A stretch of DNA of 6,135 bases from Clostridiales bacterium. Its GTDB lineage: Bacteria; Bacillota; Clostridia; Oscillospirales; Oscillospiraceae. Position numbers and translations under genes: made by a program. The stretch lies in NCBI GenBank assembly GCA_003525905.1, contig DQIA01000048.1, forward strand, positions 1 to 6,135, written 5' to 3'. How positions within the stretch are numbered: the first letter of the stretch is position 1; each line of letters starts with the position of its first letter. Shown piece after piece: positions 1 to 3,691 of this stretch. The notes under the pieces were generated by a model. It searched no databases. It was not told the DNA's origin and was given only the letters and a program-made list of their open reading frames with translations.

Positions 1-1
1 G

Positions 2-844
2 CGCCACCCTGCGCCGCAGCTGCTGTCCTACCGCGCGCTCCCGCCCGTGCTCGGCACGCGCGCCGCGCCGGTGTTCACCGTGAGCGTGCTGTCCGCCGGG
101 CAGATCACCGGCCGCCTGCTGCGGCTGAAGCCCGCCGTCCTGTATGTTCCCCTGTCCGAGATCGCGGCCCGGCCGGACTTTTTCCGCAGCCTTGCCGCGC
201 GGCAGACGCTTGCCGTCGTGCTGCCCCGCATCGTCTGGGACAGCGAGACGCGCCGCCTGCTCGATGCGCTGGACCTTGCCGCCTCGCTCGGCATCCGCCG
301 GGCGCTGACGGGCAATGCCGGCCAGCTGTCCCTGCTGCGCTCCCGCGGCATGGAGGCGGCGGGCGACTTTGGCCTGAACCTGACAAATTCCCGCGCGGCC
401 TCGGAGCTGCGTGACCTTGGCCTGTGCTCGCTCACGGCCTCGTTCGAGCTGACGCTGCCGCAGCTCCGCGACCTGTCAAAGCCCCTGCCCACGGAGATGC
501 TCGTCTATGGCCGCCTGCCGCTCATGCTGACGGAGAACTGCCTCATCCGCAACCGGACGGGCGAGTGCTCCTGCGGCGCGGGGCCGGTGAAGCTCATCGA
601 CCGCAAGGGCGAGGAATTCCGTATCGTGCGCGACTGCGGCACCTGCCGCAGCGTCGTACTCAACGGCAAGAAGCTGTACCTCCTCGACAAGCGCGAGGAC
701 CTGCGCCGTTTCGGCCTGTGGGCGCTGCGCCTGTCGTTCACAACGGAGAACCCCGGCGAGATCGACACGGTGCTTTCGAACCTCAACGCCCCGTTCGACC
801 CCGGCGCCTGCACCCGCGGACTGTATTACAGAGGGGTCGAGTGA
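2..844 (+). CDS. U32 peptidase-family protein, C-terminal part (5' end outside window)
   Basis: The frame is open from base 2 and ends at TGA 842-844, giving 280 visible residues; the true start lies upstream, and GTG 47 is just an internal codon. Seen: the run GDFGLNLTNSRA, then ELTLPQLRDL, then YGRLPLMLTENC, then a cysteine cluster (Cys codons at 539, 566, 572, 635 and 644) around LIDRKGEEF, then a closing GLYYRGVE. This pattern is characteristic of the C-terminal region of the long (about 650-750 residue) U32 proteins of Clostridia that carry a DUF3656 segment. Family knowledge: U32 proteins were first called collagenase-like peptidases, but studied members such as RlhA, TrhP and UbiU/V act in RNA or quinone hydroxylation, and UbiU/V bind Fe-S clusters through conserved cysteines. 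An RNA-hydroxylation role is therefore plausible but not shown here. No T-rich terminator follows; repeat hairpins begin 24 bases after the stop. Confidence 0.85.
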   Translation, partial: RHPAPQLLSYRALPPVLGTRAAPVFTVSVLSAGQITGRLLRLKPAVLYVPLSEIAARPDFFRSLAARQTLAVVLPRIVWDSETRRLLDALDLAASLGIRRALTGNAGQLSLLRSRGMEAAGDFGLNLTNSRAASELRDLGLCSLTASFELTLPQLRDLSKPLPTEMLVYGRLPLMLTENCLIRNRTGECSCGAGPVKLIDRKGEEFRIVRDCGTCRSVVLNGKKLYLLDKREDLRRFGLWALRLSFTTENPGEIDTVLSNLNAPFDPGACTRGLYYRGVE

Positions 845-868
845 GTCGTAATTACAAGGAAAATGTTT

Positions 869-893
869 GGGCGCGGCATGCCGCTCCCGGCGC
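869..893 (+). repeat. Family B hairpin, divergent copy just after the U32 gene
   Basis: The core at 869-888 is the family B palindrome with one arm changed (GGGCGCGGCA against TGCCGCTCCC, one mismatch), followed by CGGCG as in the other B copies. It lacks the TGTAGGGG lead-in of the better copies. It lies 24 bases after the stop codon and is not followed by a T-run, so it could protect the 3' end of the upstream mRNA but is not a standard terminator. Confidence 0.6.
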
Positions 894-914
894 CGCATTG
901 GCCCATTGGTACGC

Positions 915-945
915 TGTAGGGGAGGGGACAGCCGGGCCCGGCGCT
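915..945 (+). repeat. Family B variant with a replaced hairpin core
   Basis: It has the family B lead TGTAGGGGAG and the trailing GGCGCT, but the core between them differs. A perfect 12-base palindrome, GCCGGGCCCGGC, lies at 931-942 instead of the usual 20-base one. The bases that follow (GGCGCTGCACTGGTGTAAT) match those after the B copy at 1301-1330, so the same flank carries two different hairpins. An inverted relative of this variant is at 1578-1605. Confidence 0.6.
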
Positions 946-1009
946 GCACTGGTGTAATTAAACAGGCTGTCAGCAAAACGGCGAACGCCGAAGGTTTGTC
1001 ATTGCGAGG
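940..1009 (+). repeat. Direct duplication, copy 1 of 2 (70 nt)
   Basis: This segment reappears at 1326-1394 with one difference that I can see, a single T missing in the second copy (AATTAAAC against AATAAAC). It runs from the tail of a B repeat through the D hairpin into the beginning of an A repeat, so it is a junction unit and not a single element. Confidence 0.9.
979..990 (+). repeat. Family D mini-hairpin, copy 1
   Basis: CGGCG-AA-CGCCG forms a 5-bp stem with a two-base loop. It ends exactly 10 bases before the ATTGC stem of the A repeat at 1001, the same spacing as in copies 2 and 3. See the copy at 6015-6026 for compensatory changes. Confidence 0.55.
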
Positions 1010-1037
1010 GCGCTTTGCGCCCGTGGCAATCTCGGGA
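997..1037 (+). repeat. Family A hairpin repeat, copy 1
   Basis: The outer arms ATTGC (1001-1005) and GCAAT (1026-1030) pair. Inside them GGGCGC (1008-1013) pairs with GCGCCC (1017-1022) around a TTT loop. The conserved frame is TGTCATTGCGAGG, then a variable palindrome, then CGTGGCAATCTCG. The trailing sequence GGGAAGGCACTCACG is shared with copy 2. Confidence 0.85.
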
Positions 1038-1065
1038 AGGCACTCACGTTGATCGCACACGCCAT

Positions 1066-1095
1066 TGTAGGGGAGCGGCATGCCGCTCCCGGCGC
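1066..1095 (+). repeat. Family B hairpin repeat, copy 1
   Basis: TGTAGGGG leads into a perfect 20-base palindrome at 1071-1090 (arms GGGAGCGGCA and TGCCGCTCCC), followed by GGCGC. The identical 30-base element recurs at 5871-5900 and, with one change, at 1301-1330. Confidence 0.9.
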
Positions 1096-1150
1096 TATGC
1101 TGCCGATCCGTACAGGTTAACGATAAAACGGTGAAAGCCAGAATATGGGG

Positions 1151-1180
1151 TGTAGCGGCGCTCAGTGAGCGCCTTGTACA
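1151..1180 (+). repeat. Family C hairpin repeat, copy 1
   Basis: TGTAGC leads into GGCGCTCA (1157-1164), a one-base G centre and TGAGCGCC (1166-1173), an 8-bp inverted repeat, then TTGTACA. The copy at 5954-5983 is identical through GCGCCTTG. The linker that precedes it (1096-1150) shares blocks with 5901-5953, including CGATAAAA, which supports a single composite A-B-linker-C module at both sites. Confidence 0.85.
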
Positions 1181-1231
1181 GGACAATTCAACGGCAGGAG
1201 GGCGCTGGTGCACCAAGGCATTTCCCTGATG

Positions 1232-1271
1232 TGTCATTGCGAGGGCGCTTTGCGCCCGTGACAATCTCGGG
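1232..1271 (+). repeat. Family A hairpin repeat, copy 2
   Basis: The inner stem GGGCGC-TTT-GCGCCC (1243-1257) is intact. The outer stem ATTGC (1236-1240) faces ACAAT (1261-1265), with one C-A mismatch. It is preceded by CCCTGATG, which is shared with the inverted copy at 1474-1510. Confidence 0.8.
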
Positions 1272-1300
1272 AAGGCACTCACGTTGATCGCACACGCCAT

Positions 1301-1330
1301 TGTAGGGGAGCGGCATGCCGCTCCTGGCGC
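1301..1330 (+). repeat. Family B hairpin repeat, copy 2
   Basis: The palindrome at 1306-1325 ends in CTCCT instead of CTCCC and so loses its terminal pair. Otherwise it is identical to the copies at 1066 and 5871. It is followed by GGCGCTGCACTGGTGTAAT, the same flank as the B variant at 915. Confidence 0.85.
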
Positions 1331-1394
1331 TGCACTGGTGTAATAAACAGGCTGTCAGCAAAACGGCGAACGCCGAAGGTTTGTCATTGCGAGG
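1326..1394 (+). repeat. Direct duplication, copy 2 of 2 (69 nt)
   Basis: This is the second copy of 940-1009, one base shorter and otherwise the same. It contains the second D hairpin (1364-1375, CGGCG-AA-CGCCG), again ending 10 bases before an A repeat stem at 1386. Confidence 0.9.
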
Positions 1395-1421
1395 AGGCCG
1401 CAGGCCGACGTGGCAATCTCG
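1381..1421 (+). repeat. Family A hairpin repeat, copy 3
   Basis: The outer arms ATTGC (1386-1390) and GCAAT (1413-1417) pair. The inner palindrome is different from copies 1 and 2: GGCC (1396-1399), loop GCA, GGCC (1403-1406). After CTCG the sequence turns to CAGTA and GGATAACA, as it also does after the copy at 6032. Confidence 0.8.
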
Positions 1422-1473
1422 CAGTACCATGTTGGATAACAAGTGAGCCTCGGCAAAAACGTAACCGGTTGCA

Positions 1474-1510
1474 GGAGATTCCCACGTCGCTTCGCTCCTC
1501 GGAATGACAC
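1474..1510 (-). repeat. Family A repeat, copy 4, inverted
   Basis: Read on the - strand this is GTGTCATTCCGAGG, a central AGCGAAGCGA, then CGTGGGAATCTCC. The outer arms are ATTCC and GGAAT in place of ATTGC and GCAAT, so both sides of one base pair have changed and pairing is kept. The central part forms only a weak hairpin. With copy 3 it forms a roughly 130-base unit with inverted ends. Confidence 0.8.
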
Positions 1511-1534
1511 ATCAGGGCGGCACGGTAATGGGAA

Positions 1535-1549
1535 CGGTGCGCTGCACCG
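1535..1549 (+). repeat. Isolated small hairpin
   Basis: CGGTGC-GCT-GCACCG makes a 6-bp stem with a three-base loop. I see no second copy in the window, and no T-run follows, so its role is unknown. Confidence 0.4.
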
Positions 1550-1577
1550 AATTGGTGCTGCGATTGCCGCTTCGCGG

Positions 1578-1605
1578 ACGGGCCTGGCTGTCCCCGCCCC
1601 TACAA
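1578..1605 (-). repeat. Family B variant, inverted
   Basis: On the - strand it reads TGTAGGGGCGGGGACAGCC and then AGGCCCG, close to the B variant at 915-940 (TGTAGGGGAGGGGACAGCC, GGGCCCG). It is the last repeat before the AT-rich leader of maf. Confidence 0.65.
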
Positions 1606-1617
1606 CGCACGGCTGAC

Positions 1618-1707
1618 AGCTTTGAAAAACTGTCCGCTTTCCATTTTCAATTTTCCACTTTTCCCAGATCCGTATATCCTAAATTTTTATATAAAGAGGT
1701 ATTTGCC
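1618..1707 (+). promoter_or_regulatory. AT-rich leader and probable promoter region of the maf-mreCD-mrdA operon
   Basis: Base composition switches sharply here from GC-rich to AT-rich, as expected upstream of an operon. The + strand is pyrimidine-rich, with recurring TTTTC/TTTCC runs at 1638-1665. A weak sigma-A-like pair can be proposed: TTTCCA at 1652-1657 and TATCCT at 1675-1680, 17 bases apart, each matching consensus at four of six positions. TATATA at 1688-1693 is too near the ribosome binding site to serve as the -10 for this start. I am confident in the region but not in the exact boxes. Confidence 0.35.
1693..1700 (+). promoter_or_regulatory. Ribosome binding site of maf
   Basis: AAAGAGGT lies 7 bases before ATG 1708. 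It decides the start in favour of MEIYLASKSPRR over the in-frame ATG at 1504, which lies inside a repeat and would add 68 residues with no Maf similarity. Confidence 0.75.
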
Positions 1708-2283
1708 ATGGAGATCTATCTCGCATCCAAATCCCCGCGGCGGAAAGAGCTGCTCGAGCGCATGGGCCTGGAATTCACGGTCCGTGCCGTAAACACCAAC
1801 GAGACCATGGACCCCTTCCGTCATCCCTCCGATGAGGTCGCCCGCGTCAGCCTGGAAAAAGCGAAGGCCGTGCAGCCGCACTGCATGCCGGACGACATCA
1901 TCATTTCGGCCGACACCATCGTGGTGTGCGATTCGCTCGTCATGGGCAAGCCCCACTCCGAGAGCGAGGCCTTTTCCATGCTGCGCCGCCTGTCCGGGCG
2001 CGACCATCAGGTCATGAGCGGCCTGACCGTCCTGCACGGCGACGACTGCGAGAATCTGACCGTCACCACGACGCTGCGCATGCGCACCCTGTCCGACGAG
2101 GAGATCCGCGCCTACATCGCCACCGGCGAGCCGATGGACAAGGCGGGCGCCTACGCCATTCAGGGCCTTGCGGCCATGTTCGTCATCGGTCTGGACGGCG
2201 ATTACTATAATGTGATGGGGCTGCCGGTGTGCCCGCTGGCCATGATCCTGCGCAAATTCGGCGTGAAGCTGCTCGGCTGCTGA
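1708..2283 (+). CDS. maf: Maf family nucleoside triphosphate pyrophosphatase (dTTP/UTP type)
   Basis: It encodes 191 residues, the usual Maf length. Family activity: hydrolysis of dTTP, UTP and related or modified pyrimidine nucleotides to the monophosphate and pyrophosphate in the cytoplasm; Bacillus Maf also affects septum formation. Seen: the N-terminal nucleotide-binding signature ASKSPRRKELL (residues 6-16), Glu32, the ADT motif with Asp69-Thr70, Lys81 in MGKP, and the C-terminal run MDKAGAYAIQG with Asp144 and Gln152. These are the expected catalytic positions, and the DKAGAYAIQG form points to the YhdE-type dTTP/UTP subgroup and away from the YceF-type m7GTP subgroup. GDYYNVMGLP near the end is also typical. 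It is the first gene of the operon; its TGA is 29 bases before the mreC start. The gene pairing maf-mreCD is common in bacteria. Confidence 0.95.
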   Translation: MEIYLASKSPRRKELLERMGLEFTVRAVNTNETMDPFRHPSDEVARVSLEKAKAVQPHCMPDDIIISADTIVVCDSLVMGKPHSESEAFSMLRRLSGRDHQVMSGLTVLHGDDCENLTVTTTLRMRTLSDEEIRAYIATGEPMDKAGAYAIQGLAAMFVIGLDGDYYNVMGLPVCPLAMILRKFGVKLLGC

Positions 2284-2295
2284 TCTCTCTGCCCC

Positions 2296-2305
2296 AGGAT
2301 TGGAG
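2296..2305 (+). promoter_or_regulatory. Ribosome binding site supporting a TTG start for mreC
   Basis: AGGATTGGAG, with GGAG at 2302-2305, lies 7 bases before TTG 2313. No ATG or GTG in the mreC frame is equally well placed. The upstream GTG 2229 would lie inside maf and add 28 residues ahead of a normal MreC N-terminus. Confidence 0.65.
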
Positions 2306-2312
2306 TTTACCC

Positions 2313-3143
2313 TTGAAAAAGCTTTTTCGCGGCCGCGTCAGGCTCATCCTGCTGCTGGCCGTCCTTCTGGCTGCCGCCACGGCCCTGACCGCCGCGCTCT
2401 CGGGCACGGCGTGGGGCTCGCGCACCGTGCAGGCAGTGCTCACGCCGTTTCGCAGCGGGTTTTCCGCGCTGACGCGGCAGGCGGAGCGGTACTATAACTA
2501 TCTGTTCAACTATGAATCCCTCTCGGCCGAGAACGACTATCTGCGCCGTCAGATCAGCTCCATGGAGAACGAGGTCCGCACGGCCGACTCCCTGCAGCGC
2601 GAAAACGAGCGCCTGAAGGAGCTGCTCGGCCTGCAGGAGGAGCACGAGGACTATCGCTTCAACGAGGCCTACATCGTCTCGTGGGATTCCTCGAGCTGGA
2701 AGAGCACGTTCACCATCGGCAAGGGCACGCGCTCCGGGCTGGAGACCGGCATGGTCGTCGTGACGGAGTACGGCCAGGTCGTCGGCCTCATCACGGACAT
2801 CGGCCCGAATTGGGCCACGGTCACGACCGTGCTCGACACGTCGCTGGAGATCAGCGCCTCCGTCGCCTCGGCGGGCTACACCGGCGTGGTGCAGGGCGCG
2901 TATACGACGAACGCCTCCGGCAAGCTGCGCATGAACTACCTGCCCTCGGACGCCGTCCTGCGCAATAACGATCAGGTCGTCACGACCGGCTCGACCGTCT
3001 ATCCCAAGGGTCTGATCCTCGGCTATGTCGAGGACGCGGGCTTCGACGAGACCGGCGTGGCGAAGTATGCCATGCTGCGCCCCGCCGCCGATCTCGAGGA
3101 CCTCGAGCAGGTCTTCGTCATTACGGACTATGTCAGCGAATAA
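2313..3143 (+). CDS. mreC: Rod shape-determining protein MreC
   Basis: It encodes 276 residues from the TTG start, normal for MreC. MreC is a bitopic membrane protein that links the elongasome to PBP2 outside the cytoplasmic membrane and activates it. Seen: a short basic cytoplasmic tail (KKLFRGRVR), one membrane segment at about residues 9-29, a coiled coil at about 66-105 (ESLSAENDYLRRQ through QRENERLKELLG), and then the beta-rich extracellular domain. That domain contains the family motifs VSWDSSSWKSTFTIGKG (122-138), LETGMVVVTEYGQVVG, and near the end VVTTGSTVYPKGLILG, followed by LEDLEQVFVI. The start is chosen from the GGAG site 7 bases upstream. It lies 29 bases after maf and 14 bases before mreD. 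MreB, the usual neighbour, is absent here. Confidence 0.94.
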   Translation: MKKLFRGRVRLILLLAVLLAAATALTAALSGTAWGSRTVQAVLTPFRSGFSALTRQAERYYNYLFNYESLSAENDYLRRQISSMENEVRTADSLQRENERLKELLGLQEEHEDYRFNEAYIVSWDSSSWKSTFTIGKGTRSGLETGMVVVTEYGQVVGLITDIGPNWATVTTVLDTSLEISASVASAGYTGVVQGAYTTNASGKLRMNYLPSDAVLRNNDQVVTTGSTVYPKGLILGYVEDAGFDETGVAKYAMLRPAADLEDLEQVFVITDYVSE

Positions 3144-3157
3144 GGCGGTGAGCGGCC

Positions 3158-3691
3158 ATGCTTGACAAGCTCTATATCACGCCGCGCCAGTGGCTGCGCA
3201 TCCTGCGCTGGACGCTCTATGCCGCCCTGTTCCTGCTGGCCCTTCTCGTGCAGACCGTCGTCTTCGGCAACCGCACGATCCTCGGCGCGCATCCGGACCT
3301 CGTGGCCATTGTCATCACCTGCGTCTGCCTGCGCGAGGGCCCGGAGCGCGGCGGCACGTTCGCCCTCATCGCCTCGCTCGTCTGGTGCCTGTCCGGCATC
3401 GATCAGGGCAGCGTCTGCCTGCTCGTGCTCACGGTCCTGCCCGTGCTCGGCAGCATCCTGTGCCGCGCCGTGTTGGCAAACCGCTTCCTGCCGTCGCTGC
3501 TCGTCTGCTTCGTCACGCTTGCCGTGGAGCAGGGCCTCATCCTCCTGATGAAGCACTTCTTCGCGGGCGTCGCGTGGGAGCAGGCCGGGCGCGCCCTGCG
3601 CTGCCTGCTCGTGACGCTCCCGGTGCAGCCTGCGGTCTACGGCCTCGTCAAATGCATCGCAAAAATCGGAGAGTACCATGAATCAACATAA
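3158..3691 (+). CDS. mreD: Rod shape-determining protein MreD
   Basis: It encodes 177 residues, within the usual MreD range. MreD is a small polytopic membrane protein of the elongasome that partners with MreC. Seen: a strongly hydrophobic protein with about five or six membrane segments, near residues 15-36, 46-58, 66-81, 85-102, 109-134 and 145-165. The run HPDLVAIVIT (45-54) followed by a glycine-rich REGPERGG to GIDQG stretch resembles the conserved MreD core. Sequence conservation in this family is low, so the call rests largely on topology, size and position between mreC and mrdA. GGTGAG at 3147-3152 serves as the ribosome binding site for ATG 3158. The 3' end overlaps mrdA by 14 bases. 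Confidence 0.88.
   Translation: MLDKLYITPRQWLRILRWTLYAALFLLALLVQTVVFGNRTILGAHPDLVAIVITCVCLREGPERGGTFALIASLVWCLSGIDQGSVCLLVLTVLPVLGSILCRAVLANRFLPSLLVCFVTLAVEQGLILLMKHFFAGVAWEQAGRALRCLLVTLPVQPAVYGLVKCIAKIGEYHEST

Larger units (their letters stand above)
997..1096 (+). repeat. Composite A+B unit, copy 1 of a 100-nt duplication
   Basis: This segment is matched base for base by 1232-1331 except at two positions (G to A at 1261, C to T at 1325), that is 98 of 100 identical by my reading. It carries a full A hairpin, a 35-base linker and a full B hairpin. The near identity implies recent duplication or ongoing gene conversion. Confidence 0.9.
1232..1331 (+). repeat. Composite A+B unit, copy 2 of the 100-nt duplication
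   Basis: This is the second copy of 997-1096 with two substitutions. The change at 1261 (GCAAT to ACAAT) breaks one pair of the outer A stem; the change at 1325 breaks the end pair of the B palindrome. Both are uncompensated and look recent. Confidence 0.9.
1224..1517. repeat. 294-nt segment bounded by 21-nt inverted repeats
   Basis: The left end (CCCTGATGTGTCATTGCGAGG in two parts: CCCTGATGTG at 1224-1233, then TCATTGCGAGG) is matched in reverse complement at 1497-1517, with 20 of 21 bases agreeing. The inverted ends lead into the A repeats at 1232 and 1474 and enclose a B, a D and another A repeat. No reading frame of note lies inside and no clear target-site duplication is visible outside, so it is MITE-like in form only. 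Confidence 0.55.
845..1620. other. Non-coding repeat mosaic between the U32 gene and maf
   Basis: This 776-base stretch holds no convincing gene. Open frames crossing it follow repeat palindromes, lack ribosome binding sites and resemble no protein I know. It is built from four short hairpin repeat families (A, B, C, D, listed separately). The readable order is B-like, B-variant, D, A, B, linker, C, A, B, D, A, inverted A, a small unrelated hairpin, and an inverted B-variant. Two long near-identical duplications (940-1009 with 1326-1394, and 997-1096 with 1232-1331) show that it grew by copying of composite units. The same families recur after the operon at 5790-6135. Confidence 0.8.

Noticed and set aside
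867..1052. A small 61-codon + strand open frame in the repeat block
   Set aside because: It starts within a B hairpin, lacks a ribosome binding site and consists of repeat sequence.
997..1180. tRNA or known small RNA gene
   Set aside because: The hairpins do not assemble into a cloverleaf, no TTCGA-type T-loop or CCA end is seen, and I recognise no known riboswitch or sRNA consensus.
476..1300. A 274-codon open frame on the - strand running through the repeat block
   Set aside because: Half is antisense to the U32 gene and the rest is translated repeats. The same peptide phrases recur because the DNA is duplicated, not because of a protein repeat.
997..1517. Insertion sequence with its own transposase
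   Set aside because: Inverted ends exist, but no open frame inside has any transposase feature. It is at most non-autonomous.
845..1620. CRISPR array
   Set aside because: The repeats are of several kinds, both orientations, irregular spacing and hairpin-centred, and spacers are themselves duplicated. No cas gene is present.
1688..1693. TATATA as the -10 box of the operon promoter
   Set aside because: Transcription would begin at about 1700, within or after the maf ribosome binding site, so it cannot drive normal translation of maf.
1504..1707. N-terminal extension of maf by 68 residues
   Set aside because: ATG 1504 is inside an inverted A repeat, while ATG 1708 has a good ribosome binding site and gives the canonical Maf N-terminus.
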